The notes under the pieces: model-generated
The model's database searches: none
The model's input: only the letters and a program-made list of their open reading frames with translations
What the model was told of the DNA's origin: nothing
In this document: positions 24,401 to 36,276 of the stretch, in pieces
Position numbering within the stretch: position 1 is the first letter of the stretch
How the letters are laid out: the number at the start of each line of letters is the position of its first letter
DNA from: Chamaea fasciata
Taxonomy: Eukaryota; Chordata; Aves; Passeriformes; Sylviidae
NCBI GenBank assembly: GCA_029207755.1
Contig: JARCOQ010000003.1
Coordinates: forward strand, 48,679,971 to 48,743,970
Direction: 5' to 3'
Length of the DNA stretch: 64,000 nucleotides
Made by a program: the position numbers and the translations under genes

Positions 24401-27400
24401 AGCCTGTGCTGTTATAGTATGTATCTGTCCCTCTTTAAGATTCAAATAAATGAACTGATGTGGGCTTAGAAATTCTGGATAAATTGGAATGAACATCCAT
24501 ACGGAGCTCATCAAGGCTGTTTTCAGATGGTGCCATGAGGGATGAATGTGCATCTTTCTCTGACTGTTGGAGTTCTGAGAGATTCCATTATTTTGTACAT
24601 GTGCAAATGGTGCCATTTGGATCACAAGGCCACCTAGCAATAATCTGTGCTTTGCAATTATGTAATTTTCATGAATATGTACTTGTTTCTGAAGCATTGG
24701 AATGTATTTCCATTGGATGTGAAATGCTATACTTTGAAAAGTGGATTTATCTTTTACTGTTTTTCCAGTCTAGATTCCTAAGCAGCCGCCAATAGGTAAA
24801 GTCTGAAAGAAGACAGAGTGTATTTTTACCAATGATTCCCACATCTTCTCAGGCACTAACTTAAAGTTCATATGTAGCAGTTTAAGTCAATTTTGTTGAG
24901 ATGATTAAACTTACAGGTGCCAGGAGTGGCATCATTCCCATTGCTAAGCATTAATGTTAGAAATTCTCATTCCTAATGCCAAAAGATTCATGGCTTATTG
25001 CGGTCTGGCTGACTTTAGCAGCCTTTGTTCTTGTGTTTCCGGCTATTTGTTCTAATTCAAAACAAATGGGAATGTTGGCAACCTAAGGGAGACATATGTG
25101 GGAAGTAACCATTGGCAACCATGGCTGCATGAGACAAGATTCTATAATTGGAACATTTAGGTACTAATGCTCACAAGCCAATGGAGGAATCCTTTCCAGG
25201 TTGTTCAGTACAAGCCTTGGAACCTGACTCTCTTCTCAGGCTGTATTTTTGTAATTGGCACACTGTCTACTTTCAGAGACTGTTTATAAAATGAAAGTAC
25301 AAGAAGAGCCATTCCTTACAAAGGCAAATCTTGCTTTCTTCTGCATTCAGTGTGCTCCTTAGGCATCAGTTGAAACCTTGTGTGTATGTTTGAAAATAAA
25401 TTCTGGCAAAGTCCAGTAAGGCTAGATCTGGACACCCTGTCCTACAAGGCATTGGTGTGCTTGTGAATCTCTACTTTCTTATCTTCACAATAGAAATACA
25501 GAGAAAAATGTGACATAAAATATTTCATTTTGAATACAGGAAGAATAACATTTAATTCTCCACATTTCAGCTTTGGCTATGTACATAAAGTCTTGTGTGA
25601 CCACATTACTTTAGATCATATATAGACTAGAAACAAAATAGATTATGAATAATGTATAAGAGAAATAAATTTGCTTTAAGCTTTTTAATGGAATGAAGTG
25701 AAGAAGAAGGGAGAAGAGTTTATGTTGTGAGTCTTTTCACTGTATAGATTTGAATGTACTGCAAGGTAGATAACAGCAATTTGACTGAACTTACTGGAAT
25801 ATGTGAGCTTAGTTTAGAGACAAAATTAGATAAATTTGATCCATTATTGTGTCTGGAAAACAACTATGCAGTGAATGAGAGTATTTTCCACAGGATGTGT
25901 AGCTTTTTTGCCACTGGAGTTGAAGCAAAATAAATTGGCTTGAAATAACTCGATGCTACTGTAGTTTGACTACTTCTGGTGCCTGGGATAGAAAGCATAG
26001 TTTAATCAAGACTAAGAAAGAGGATCTATTACTATTTGTAAAAGACATTCAGGAATTACTACAAAGGGGGAAGAAAAATTATTGAAATTGAACCTTCTTT
26101 AAGATCAAATGGATATTAATTGCTTCTGAATGAATTTAGAGTGCAAATTAGAACAAGGTTTCTGTCATCAAAGGAATGATGTCTGAATTCTGGCATGACC
26201 TTTCAAATAGGGCAGGAAGGACAAGGAACCTAAATTATTTCAAGATGGAGCTTGATAAATGAATATAGGTAGTGATTCCAGAAATGGAAATTAAAGTTTA
26301 TGATTATAGTATTATAGATCATAAGCTCAAAGAGACCTCAGAAAGTATCCAGTCCATTTCCTTGCTCCAACTTAATCTCAATTACATTTAAATCACTTCA
26401 GGTTTATCCAGCCTGATCTAAATTATGATCTCATCTTAGAGATGAGACTCTATAGGCCTGTTACTCTCCCATTCAATTACCTCACTACTCCAACCATTAA
26501 AAAGCTTTACTGATCTCAATTTAAGTCTTTCTAGTGCTATTTAAGTTAATTTCTTCTTGTTCTCTCCACAGAAGACTTGGAGAACAAATTAGTATCCTGC
26601 CCTCTATAGCCCTTTAATATATGTTTGGAAACTCCCTTTTTCCGAGAATCAGAGTGGTTGACTTTGGAATAGCTCACTATGTTCTTTATGATATTAGTCC
26701 TTGGATCTTTCAGTCTTTTCTCTGAAAACTTGTCTTCAGAACTGTGATTGTTCTGGCACTCTCTGCTGGGCTCTTCAGGTGTTTCTCCCTTCATCCCATT
26801 TTTCCTGGTGATGGTCTACCAGTACTAAATGCAACAGAAGGATTATTTTGTGACTTTCAATCATGGTGCTACTGCTTATCCAAGTATTATTGTCATTTTT
26901 GCAGTGTGGGATGTGTTTTACTTCCCAGTTGTCTACGTGTTTTCATCAACTAAGTTCCCTGCTGTGGCAGAGTATAGGATGTTAGAAATGTCCTTGATCT
27001 CTGCATCTGTCCTTATGAGATGTTTTTAGTGAGTTTCTTCTAATAAATCTCTTATATTCCTTGTAAGGCAATACTTGGGATTGCTGTGGAAGGGGAAAAT
27101 GGGCCATAAAGAGAAAATTTTGTGGATCTGTCTAGACTAAAGTCTTATGTGACTTTAATTCTTCTCACGTGGATCTTTTTATCCTGTATCCCTGGTGAGT
27201 TCAAAGCTGGGGCAATCCTGAAGCAGACGCAGCCTATAGGATGCACCGGAAGGTTGTGAGGGAGAAGAACTGTGCTGTGATTAGGCATGGGCATGGCTGC
27301 TCAGTGTCTCAGAACCTGAAGAGAGCACCATGGAGCCTGCTGTAAGAGCAGTTTGGTGGATAAAGTGAGGACAAGCAAACTCTTTTGTACCATCAAGCTG

Positions 27401-30400
27401 ATGCTATGGAAATCTTTTCCTGAGACAGCAGAACCTGAGGGCAATGTAACACTGGAACCACTTTGTAGCTGAATGTCTGGGTAATACTGTATTTCAGTTA
27501 CAGGTTTGATATTATTCCTACCTGCTTTAGTTTTAGCACATTGTCAGCTTGAGGTCAAACCTCAATGGCTTATTTGCTTGGTGTATCAGTAAATCAGGTA
27601 GTTTTGTGCCACAGATTTGTGAACATGGAATAAATAAGATACTATTAAGCATAAGACTCAGATTTCAAGGGCTTGAGAAACTTTGCATATTGCTAAGCTG
27701 ACAAAGTGTTGTTCTAAAGTGATAAAAGCAGGTGTTTCTTTCTACATTCCGAGTCTGCTCTCATGTGAGAGGCTAAATAAGTAGTTCAAATTACATCTAA
27801 GAAGAAAATTTGCTGGACCTTGATTGCTTTTCATCAGAGTTCCAAATAAGAAGAAGTAACAAAAACACCTTGGAACTACATTGTAGTCTGTTTAATTCTC
27901 CTCATATAAAACCCTCAGGTAGAATTCTTAACATCACAATAATTAACACTCTTTCAGTGGTAAAGTAGAACAAATTTAAAAGCAATGACTTGTGCTCCTT
28001 CTGCATTTGACATTTAGGTAAGAGCAATTTTTTGTTGAAGAATATAAGTAGTTTCCACAAGGTCTGCAGCTGTGTTGTTTCAGTAGGATACAGTTTTATC
28101 GTTATTCAGTACTTTTCTCTGATGGCTTCTGCTAAGGTTATGGCCATTTATTCCATCTTTCTTGATAAGAGTAATTTTATTAAACCTGTTTATTCTATCT
28201 TGGAGGTAGACCACAGCATCATCAAATCTTGCTCTCCTGCTCTGGCCACTACTGCTTGACTCTGTGCTGGGAAATCAAGTGCATCTGACAATTTGCAGTC
28301 AATCCTGCTTTAGTCAGGCCTCCCACCATGAAGGATCCATTGGTTTGTCTTCTGCTAGGAGACTTTATCAGTAAATCAACAGGAGAAGGGATTAAGACCA
28401 CAGCCATTTACCCTTGTGCCCTGTGCAATATGCAATGAAATGTCAGTGTCATAACCCCTCAGTTCTACGTTATTATTTCATTGGGAAGGAGGCATTTTGC
28501 TGAGAGATCTTTCTGTCCTTTGTTTAAACAGACTATGGTGAAACCAGAATTCCTGTACAAGACCAAACCGGGGACTCCTCTGTTTTGATATCTGCTCATG
28601 CTGTCTGTATTTTGGAGGAACACACAAGTCTAAAAAAATTATTTTAAAAATGTTGCCATTTTTCTCATCTCTTGGTAGTTAGTTTATAGGTGAAGCTATA
28701 TGAAATTTTATATTATGTCTTTTATTTAGTTAAAGCCATTTGGTTTCCCCTTCTCATATATATTTAAAAAGTTGTTAAATTCACTCTTAAGAATGTTAAA
28801 TTTTTAGTCTGCCCTCATTTGAAAGAATTTTCACAAGAAATAGCTGGAATCTACTGTATTTTGAATATTTTCATTTTTCTGTATCTTTCTTGATACAATA
28901 AAATATTAGTAAAAAGGTTCAAATTTTGAATGCATAGAATAGGATCAGTGATTTTTCGACCATTACTATAAATTTTCTGTTACTTTCAGTTCACTTCTTG
29001 GTACAGGCTCGTATTTCCACTTCGACCTCTTTATAAAGCCATGCGACACTTTCACCAAGTGTCACTACAAGCAGGTACTCTTTCCCTTTCTATTTGATTA
29101 TAGTTAGCTTAAAACACAGTGATGTGCATGTGAGATTATTTATTCCAGGACATATTGCTGAGATACATTCATCAGCTGGGAATCTCATCTGCTCCTTTGC
29201 TGCATATTCATTTAGTTTAATTTGACACCACTGGCAACTGAAGCTAATACTGGTTTGGGCAAACTTTGGTCTCTCCTTAAGTAGGTTCTTCTGTTTGGAA
29301 AGATCTTAACTTGAAAAATGAATCCCATGTTGAATGTAGGTCAGCAATGACATGCTGTAGAAAAACTGCCGGGGAATTATAAAGAGGGATAAATCCTTTG
29401 AAGCACAAGAAGTAAGTAATCTTTGGTTCTTCTCAGAAATGTACTCTTTTCAGTACTGGGCATAACATATTCAAAAAGAGAGAGAGTCCAAAGGCAAACA
29501 AGAGTGATCAGATACTTTGAATATATGACAAGTGTGTGTTTGTGTGTGTGTGTGTGTGTGTATGCATGAAGAATGCAAAACTGTGGTGGAGTGTGTTAGT
29601 AACTTAGAGATAAATAAAAAACATTTTACAGATTGGAAGGAAATAATCTGTTCTTTGTATCCATTGTGGAGACAAAAAAGTATCTCTATGATTTGTGACT
29701 GCACTATTCATGTTGGACAAAAGTAGATTTTTTTCTGAGGTGAGGCTAGTAATCCATGTGTTTTCTACATATCAAAGAATACTTGAACATGCTCAGATCT
29801 TCCACTGGAGAACAGAATTTGGTCATTTGAAAATCCTTCTCTGTTGGTGAATGCATTTAAGGCATTAGACAGCAATCTAAGTAATGTTTCTAGATTGCTC
29901 TGGCAAAAGTACAGGAACCTCATCTCATTTCTAGGAAGTGCTCACTGTCACAGGTTCAGACAAAAGAACAAGGAAGGTTTAATTTGGTACTTCAGGGAAG
30001 GCACACACAGACCTATGAATAAGCTGCTATATGTTGTTAGAAGGATGCCACAGGCAAAAGAAGGAGCACACGCAGGATGATAGTTCTGGGTCATCATAAT
30101 CCAGTGGTATCACCATTTAAAGTGATGTGCCTTGCCATGAGGCAGGAATACTGAAAAGATTAAAGAGCATCTCAGCTATAGCTGGTAGGATTTCCTATAT
30201 TCTCATTTTGAATATGCCCAAAGCAATACATCTGGAAATCTCTTTTTTGTGTCAAATGAGACAGGGAACAGACATCTGGTCTCTGAACTAGTTTAAATTT
30301 GGCTGAAAGTTGAAAATTTCTGTGAAGCTTTTGGTTCAGACAGATCATAATTTTCCATTAAAAATCTACCTTATAAAAGAATTCTGAATTAGTTCCTACT

Positions 30401-33400
30401 CCAGTGCCATCAGGGAGGAAATAGGAATGCAGTGTAATTGGAAACAGTCTCTAGTAGTTCAAGTGCTGCAAAAATCATCTGTAATGGAGTTGTACTTCAG
30501 GCCTGTATTCCCTTTGGGCTGCTTGCTTGTAGTGGTACCAGGGTAATAGCACTATATTGGTGCAAAAAATCACGCTGTATGCCTAGAAGCAACACAAAAT
30601 TCTGGGGGTAAATTGACTGAATTATATATGTTGCTCTTCTGGGAATGCAGAGTAAGTTTTACTGCAAGTTCCATGTAGCTGTGGTTGCATGCTATAGCTT
30701 TAGGAAATAAGAGTCTTGAGGGAGGACAGTCAGTTTAATCATTATTTTGTTTGTTGCTTCAGCTAAATTGCTGTTTTGTTACATATATATAAAAGTACTT
30801 ATCTCACTGTCATTAGATGCTTAACAGGATCTAAGGAAGTCTGGTCTAGATAAGTGGAGTGCAAGCTTTAACGCAGGCTACACCTTGACCTGGCACTGAG
30901 GGATGATTCAATCCATCACTTTTTGTTTCAAATAATAGACTGGACCTTGGTCAAAAATATCTCTGGTCTAAACAAATGGCATCATTGATGGATCACTGTT
31001 GCCAATAACCAATGACAAATACCCTGCTATTTTTCCTTGGTTTGGCAACGTCCTCTCTTTGGAATAAAACTGGAAACTATCAGGATAAAAGGACATCTGT
31101 CTGTACCTGATAGATACTCTGATGAAATGTGTACCTTAAGTGACAAATCCTATCCTTTTCTATAAGAACTGTGAGTCTTAGAGGGTTGATTAATTTTAGG
31201 GTAGATTCTAAGATGCCTCCTCCTAGCACACTGATGATTGTTCAGATCTAGAAGCAGTACATGAGTCATCCCAGCTTGCAACTCAGCATTTTAAGGAAAT
31301 TTCTATTTAGCATCTGTTTGTCTCAAAGCACTATTAGAAAAAGTAAAAGCTTCTTCTGCTGAAGAAGCAGAGTAGACATTGGTGTCATGGAGGAAGAGCT
31401 GACCACCTGATGCAGTAACCTGGTGTCTTCCCCTAGGTCAGGTCACCTTCCCTGAGAATCCTACAATTGCAGTTGCTGGGCTGGTTTTGTACTGTACTAA
31501 GATTGAGAGGTATGATGTGTCATGCTTTGTCAACCAGCCTGAAAATTAGTCTTCACCATTAAAAAAAAGTTTCACAATACTAATTTTGCATTGCCTCAGA
31601 CTCATTTTCTCCTTAGGGATGGGAAGACCATTTGCATACACACTGATTAAATGGAATGTATTTGTTATTTTAGATGCATTCACTCTGAATTGTTATATTT
31701 TAATCTAGACTGTGCAGGGTCCTGGGGGGAAGCCAGCTAACACAATATATGTCTAGATCATTAAAAATAACTTAAATGTGCTGGCTGGTAGGACAGCTCT
31801 GCAGTACTGTTTTCTGCATGGTAAAAGGGTGGTTAAGCCTTGGCCAGCAAGACCAAGAATCAGGGTTATTTGTAGGTGGGTAGATAAGGGGCTTGTAGAC
31901 CAAGGTCAAGGCTACATTTTGATCCTTTCAAAGGCTAAACTTCAGGACCTGATCATAAAAATAATTCACAAGAATTGCCTGTCCTAAATCCATCCCTTAG
32001 GAGGATTCTCTGAATGCCTCCACTAGTTTAGTTAATTATGGGGAAAGACAGTGAAAAAACTTGGTAAACTCTTCAGATTGTTCAGTAAATGCAATTAGGG
32101 TTGTGCAATATAGGAGGTCTTGTCATGCACAAGACCTGTTAGACTGCAAGAACAAAATAAACAAATGTTCTATATCCCAGGGATCTTGCAGGTAGCACAG
32201 CTGTGATGTTCACCCATTAAAAAATCATTGGGTGAAAAAAATTAAAAAGCATTGGTTTATGAGTAAGCAAGAGTATTACCCAGAATTGTATTTATCTCAG
32301 GAATGCTTTAGTTAGTTTTAATTCAATCAAATACTAGAAAACACATTTTTTTCTTCCATCAAGGTAATTTAGTGCATTGGGTGTTTCACAAAGTTTCAAG
32401 TGAATTACATATGTATGAGTCTCCAGGAAAGCCTTTGAAGGAAGGGTACTAATGTTCTTGTTCTTGAAATAATATCCTTATACTGTCACAAGGTATTAGT
32501 GATATTGCCATTTCCCTGTCCTGGGAATGGAGTTTTGTGGGCATTGCTCATCTCCAGCCATTTGTCAGCATCTGTTAGGGCACTGTAGCTTACTTTCACC
32601 ACCTTGAGATGCTCTAATCGTGGCAGGTTCCTGTGGCAGAATCCTGGCAGTAGTCACTCGCTCAGGTTAGGATGGGGGCTGCTGTGGGAAGGGGGAAGCA
32701 GTTGTTGCAGTGGAACTTTGCTCCTCCCTCTGATCAGTGAGGATGCTTGTGCTGCTTATGTTGGATTTGGGGCAATTCTTGAACATGTATGTGAAACAAG
32801 AACTAAGTCAAATCTTTTCAAGTGATCTCACTGTTGGAACATGGTTGAAATGGTTATTTGATATGTAATATATTTGTTTAAATTGGTCTCAGTTACCATA
32901 TGTTGAGATCAAGTGTTTTGTCCCATTGAAACAGGGGTTGTTAAGGCCCAAGGCTGTTTGTGTAGCTAGTATGCAACTCACCTTGGATGCAGCTTACAAA
33001 CAGGAAACAGTAATAATTAGTGCTTCCTGGATCTGAATTTTCCTTTTTGATAATATTGCAGTACTAATATAGCAGGATTTAATAAATACAGTCAATTACA
33101 GGTCTTAATTAAATGCTAGTACTTATTACTGCGATAGTAAAATGGAAGTAGCTACCTGATGATTTAAGAATGTTTTATAGGCTCCTGTAAAAACATAAAA
33201 CTTTCCTTATTTGTTGCTGAGGTTAAAATTGGGAAAGACAATAAGACATGCATGGCAGACATTTTATTTTTGAGGATCTTGCTTTTGTTGTAGATTTGCA
33301 TTTAATAGTGTTTGCTAAATTTGTGGTTAGTAGTGTTACAGATTTGTTGCAGTTAATAAGGTTCGCAAAGTTTTATGTTAAATGCAGGGATATTTTGTGT

Positions 33401-36276
33401 AGTTTGTGGATTGCATGTTCAAAATAAGAGTTAATGGAAGGATAAAGAAATTAAAGTAGATCACTAGAAGTTTGAGCATCTGAATAATCCATTGTAGATA
33501 CCATCAGTTTAATTGCATGTGCATATTAAAACCCCTCATTTGAAAACAAGTTTCTTAATATTCAGTTTATAATGTCAACATCTGTTGAAGTATACAATAG
33601 TTTTATGATAATTAGCACTGGGAAAACCATAGAACTCTTAAAGTTTGATTTAGATAAACAACCATATTTCTGGTACTTTCCTACATAAACCTCTTTTCCT
33701 GAAAAATTTCTGGTCCTTGAGGCATTGAGGGAAGCTATACATGTATTGTAATTCTGTATTTGATTCCCACGACTCCAAGAGATCAGAGAAAAATTAGAAG
33801 AAAATTCCTCATTAATTTTTACGTTTCATCACAGAAGGGTATTCAAAATGCCTTTTTTTTCCTGCTTCCCTCATTATTGTGGTAGCTGAAGAGTTGGGAG
33901 ACTTCTTTATGTTTGACTTATTATTAAAGTAATGCCTATCTGGATCATGTGAAGTCTTTAGGTTTTTGTTGTTGTTGGGTTCAGGTTTTTTTGTTTGTTT
34001 GTTTTGTATGTGTGTGCCAATTGCATGAATCTTCAGAGTCTTCTTATTCTAATCCCTGATGTTAGTAAGCTTCTACTGCAAGCTTAGTGATAAATGATGC
34101 CTTGGAGACCTTGTGCTATAAATATGCTCTGAAATTTTTTCTCAGTTCATGTGGCTCTTTGTGGCAGTCTAGGAGCTTGATCCCCAGCATCAGACATCAC
34201 CAACTGTAACAAAATAAGTTGTAATGAAACAAGGAATTTCTTACTGCCTGACATGGAAAGTCTGTGCTTAGCAGCGTTTGTGTGATGATGTCAAGCAGGT
34301 TTGGAACTGGAACACTGCTGAACTTGGCAGTTTCCTAAGGATACTGTAATCAATCCCTCTGCAATGTTTTCTCAATGCTAGGATTCTGCCCAACATCTGG
34401 CTGGGAAGTTGCCCTCGGCAGCTGGAGCACGTGACCATCAAGCTGAAGCATGAGCTGGGTGTTACAGCTGTGATGAACTTCCAGACTGAATCTGACATTA
34501 TTCAAAATTCCTGGGGCTGCAACCGCTACCCAGAACCCATGAGCCCCGAAATCCTCATGAAACTGTATAAAGAAGAAGGTCTTGCCTATGTCTGGCTGCC
34601 AACTGCAGACATGAGCACTGAAGGTAATACTCATATCACTCTTGCAGTAAATTAATAGCAAGAAACACTTTGAGTTACTAATCTGTGACTTTCATGACAG
34701 TTGGGGGGAAGAGTTCTGTATACATTTTGTATGAAAATATAGCTGGCACACAAGCTATAGTTTCTTTGTGTGCTGTCTTTTACTAATTATTCATATATTC
34801 TTGTAGGCAGAGAGGCCTTCTGAAGTACTTTGTGTCTGGCAGTATTATGTGTATTTGAGTTTAAAGCCATCTGACATCAATAACTGCTTGACTGTTTTTG
34901 CTTTCAGCTTGAGTTCAGCCAAAATAATGAAAATACGCTGTGTAGGTGGAAGACTGCAAAGTTTGCAGAGCAGAGCAGCTTGCCTCTTTTGCTGATGAAA
35001 AATGGAGAGACTGTGCTGTCTGTCTGCTGTTCCCTTCCCAACACACTTTCTTTAACTATAGTATCCCAGTCAGATGAAACTCCATAAAGACATTTCTATA
35101 ATAGTTTGTAATTAATTGAAACTACTCATAGCACCTGAGCTGAAACATCCATTACTAGTACTTTTAAGTCTTTGGAATGCTCAGATGAAAGTCTTGTTTC
35201 CAACCAGAAGGTTAGAAAGTGAGTGTGTTTTTAAGTGAGCAGCCTGCCAGCTGAAGAGTGCTTTCAACACAGTGAAATACCACTGCCCCAAACAGATAAG
35301 TGTCATGTCAGCAATAGGACATCAGGGAAGACAGGAGACCTTAGAACAGGGATTTGAAAGGGCTTAATGTCAGTGCTTATATGTGCCATGAGGAAAGTTG
35401 GGCTCTGCTGTTTGAGGCTCTGGTTCCCAGGATAGCCAGAAGAAAAGTGTCAGAAAATATGGTACATTCATCCCTTTGGAAGTGATGGAAGGCTATTCTG
35501 TGTTGTTTAACTGTATGCTTAGTACACAATGAAGTCATAGCAGTTTTAAGTTGTACAGTAAAATGTTCTTCTCCCTCACTTATTGAAATGATGGCCTTCC
35601 TTACAATGTTTTGGAAATCAGCAGTATGTAGGTACCTTCACAAACATCTGGTATTAAAAAAACCATTTCATATTTGGCTTGCTAACTTTAACACTGTGTA
35701 AGTTGTGCTGTTCTCCATAATGTGTTGCCTTGTCTCAGTTCCTTTGAAAATGAATATGCCACACTCATCTGATGTTATCAGAATATATATTTAGAGGAGA
35801 CTTGGGGCATTTTTCGGTGATTCTATGTTACGAGAAAAGAATCAAGTTAGCCTAGAAGGTCATTTGAGAAAAGAAAAAGTGGAATATGTCAGCTTTGCTG
35901 TTATATCTCGCAGCTCATCGGGCTGTACAGGCAGAATCTCAGCCATGATCTGGCTTTGTCCAGTGCAAATGAACATGCCTTGTTTTTCACCTTAGGAAGG
36001 ATCCAGATGCTGCCCCAGGCTGTGTGTCTCCTGCATGGGCTGCTGCAGAACGGGCACACAGTCTATGTGCACTGCAACGCTGGTGTTGGCAGGTCCACAG
36101 CTGCCGTCAGTGGCTGGCTGAGGTACGTGGTGGGATGGAGCCTGCGGAAGGTGCAGTACTTCCTGGCCTCCCGGAGACCGGCCGTCTACATCGACGAGGA
36201 GGCTCTGAATTGTGCTGAAGATGATTTCTACCAGAAATTTGGGCATCTTCGTTCCTCATACCAAATACAGGAGTAG
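2908..36276 (+). CDS. EPM2A: EPM2A, laforin glycogen phosphatase (four exons, complete)
   Basis: The coding sequence joins 2908-3169, 15221-15395, 34382-34623 and 35996-36276 (960 nt, 319 residues plus stop; human laforin is 331). Laforin is a cytosolic phosphatase that binds glycogen, removes phosphate from it, and works with the E3 ligase malin. Residues 1 to about 120 form a CBM20 carbohydrate-binding module with the ligand tryptophans W32 and W86 and lysine K75. Residues from about 143 to 310 form a dual-specificity phosphatase domain with general acid D222 and the loop HCNAGVGRS, giving nucleophile C253 and arginine R259. All junctions are GT-AG and the frame stays open across phases 1, 2 and 1. 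An in-frame TAA at 2890-2892 just upstream and an A at position -3 support the start at 2908. The identification rests on near-continuous recognised similarity to vertebrate laforin. The C-terminal tail differs from the human one. Confidence 0.97.
3511..3526. repeat. Run of 16 C in early intron 1
   Basis: A C homopolymer about 340 bp after the exon 1 donor, just outside the CpG island. Confidence 0.95.
4531..4601. repeat. Direct duplication of a 28-bp segment
   Basis: The segment at 4531-4558 recurs at 4574-4601 with one mismatch (C to G), a 43-bp offset consistent with a local tandem duplication. Confidence 0.85.
6395..6558 (+). mobile_element. CR1 LINE 3' end fragment
   Basis: The block shows hallmark 3'-terminal CR1 phrases in order: a GTTGCCCAAAGAAATTGTGG-like start, GGATGGGGCCCTGAGCAGCC, TTGGAACTGGATGATCTTTA, then CCACTTCCAACCTAAACCAT and a terminal ATTCTGTGAT repeat. 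It is 5'-truncated, as most bird CR1 copies are, and carries small deletions. Confidence 0.9.
8713..8733. repeat. Poly-A run
   Basis: About 21 A in intron 1, with no recognisable retrotransposed gene upstream and no target duplications. Confidence 0.9.
10823..10912 (-). mobile_element. CR1 LINE 3' end fragment (reverse orientation)
   Basis: It begins with the reverse complement of the CR1 tail, TCACAGAATCACAGAATT. It continues through a degraded 'AAGGGAAC...GGTCATCTGATCCAACTTCC' style segment (gapped) to CTGCTCAAGGAGGATCAA. Short and 5'-truncated. Confidence 0.8.
11990..12296 (-). mobile_element. Solo LTR of an endogenous retrovirus
   Basis: A 307-bp block has TG...CA ends (TGTAAATGTT at left, ATACAACA at right) and is flanked by a near-perfect 6-bp target duplication, TTGCAG at 11984-11989 and TCGCAG at 12297-12302. 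Base composition differs from the surrounding intron. On the minus strand a CCTAATTGGC (CCAAT-type) element precedes a TAGATAAGA TATA-like box, giving a promoter layout in that orientation. A 6-bp duplication suggests a beta/alpha-type (ERVK-like) family. No internal coding sequence is present. Confidence 0.65.
14330..14880 (-). mobile_element. Possible LTR remnant
   Basis: On the minus strand an AATAAA (reverse of TTTATT at about 14433) lies roughly 145 bp downstream of an AT-rich TATA-like TTATTTAACGGG near 14580, a spacing and order typical of U3-R-U5. Ends and target duplications were not resolved, so this could be an unrelated repeat. Confidence 0.35.
15221..15395 (+). CDS. EPM2A: EPM2A exon 2 (end of CBM20 and linker)
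   Basis: This 175-nt exon completes codon 88 and runs to two bases of codon 146. It encodes [21 protein letters not shown] and the strongly conserved [16 protein letters not shown] block that closes the CBM20 module and leads into the phosphatase domain. The acceptor is a pyrimidine-rich tract ending TTCTAG at 15220, and the donor is GTAAAA at 15396. Reading frame exists upstream of the acceptor (from 15139), but that part does not resemble laforin and is intronic. Confidence 0.95.
15552..15579. repeat. Perfect 13-bp inverted repeat with 2-nt centre
   Basis: TTTAGCAGATCCT at 15552-15564 pairs exactly with AGGATCTGCTAAA at 15567-15579, about 160 bp after exon 2. Confidence 0.95.
17135..17150. 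repeat. Run of 16 G followed by G/T-rich tract
   Basis: A 16-base G homopolymer in intron 2, followed to about 17205 by alternating T- and G-runs. It could form a G-quadruplex and is prone to length errors in assemblies. Confidence 0.95.
18978..19019. repeat. Perfect 18-bp inverted repeat with 6-nt loop
   Basis: Left arm 18978-18995 (TTCTTTTATCATTACCTT) is the exact reverse complement of 19002-19019, with loop CTACAA. It is preceded by a directly repeated TTTTCCCTAAGACAA unit. Confidence 0.95.
26308..27050 (-). mobile_element. Old, diverged CR1-type LINE remnant
   Basis: Read on the + strand it follows the reverse complement of an amniote CR1: an ATAGATCATAAG start, a GAGACCTCAG...CCAGTCCATTTCC segment (gapped), CCAGCCTGATCTAAAT, a TTCTTCTTGTTCT block, then TGTTCTGGCACTCTCTGCTGG near 26750 and a TACTAAATGCAACAGAAGGA stretch near 26823. 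Divergence is much higher than in the 6.4-kb copy, so it is probably ancient. The 5' limit of the element (right end here) is uncertain. Confidence 0.65.
29541..29562. repeat. TG dinucleotide microsatellite
   Basis: An uninterrupted TG run inside intron 2, preceded by a shorter GTGTGTGTT segment. Confidence 0.95.
34382..34623 (+). CDS. EPM2A: EPM2A exon 3 (phosphatase domain, N-terminal part)
   Basis: This 242-nt exon completes arginine 146 and ends one base into codon 227. It encodes [13 protein letters not shown], the strand and helix segment with TAVMNFQTE, the GCNRYPEPM region, and [10 protein letters not shown]. The last of these carries D222, equivalent to the general acid D235 of human laforin. 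The acceptor is AG at 34380-34381 and the donor is GTAATA at 34624. It sits after the 19-kb intron 2, with only about 1.4 kb to the last exon. Confidence 0.95.
34624..35995 (+). other. EPM2A: EPM2A intron 3
   Basis: A 1.37-kb phase-1 intron with donor GTAATA and acceptor CTTAG. No repeat or coding content was recognised. Confidence 0.9.
35996..36276 (+). CDS. EPM2A: EPM2A exon 4 (active-site loop, C-terminus, stop)
   Basis: The last coding exon gives residues 227-319 and the TAG stop at 36274-36276. It opens with [10 protein letters not shown] and contains [15 protein letters not shown], the CX5R phosphatase loop with C253 and R259. It then has [25 protein letters not shown], which matches the laforin helices where several human Lafora mutations fall. 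The acceptor is CTTAG at 35991-35995 after a T-rich tract. The tail reads RSSYQIQE, where human laforin ends RSSVCSL, so the equivalent of human C329 is absent. Frame is open upstream of 35996 from an ATG at 35956, but this is intronic. Confidence 0.95.

Larger units (their letters stand above)
15396..34381 (+). other. EPM2A: EPM2A intron 2
   Basis: A 19.0-kb phase-2 intron with donor GTAAAA and acceptor GCTAG. Contents that stand out are perfect inverted repeats at 15552-15579 and 18978-19019, a run of 16 G at 17135-17150, an old CR1 copy around 26308-27050 and a TG microsatellite at 29541-29562. The remainder is ordinary AT-rich intron with no supportable gene. Confidence 0.9.

Noticed and set aside
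24335..24697. Minus-strand frame of 120 codons in intron 2
   Set aside because: No similarity recognised and length within chance expectation for a 64-kb window.
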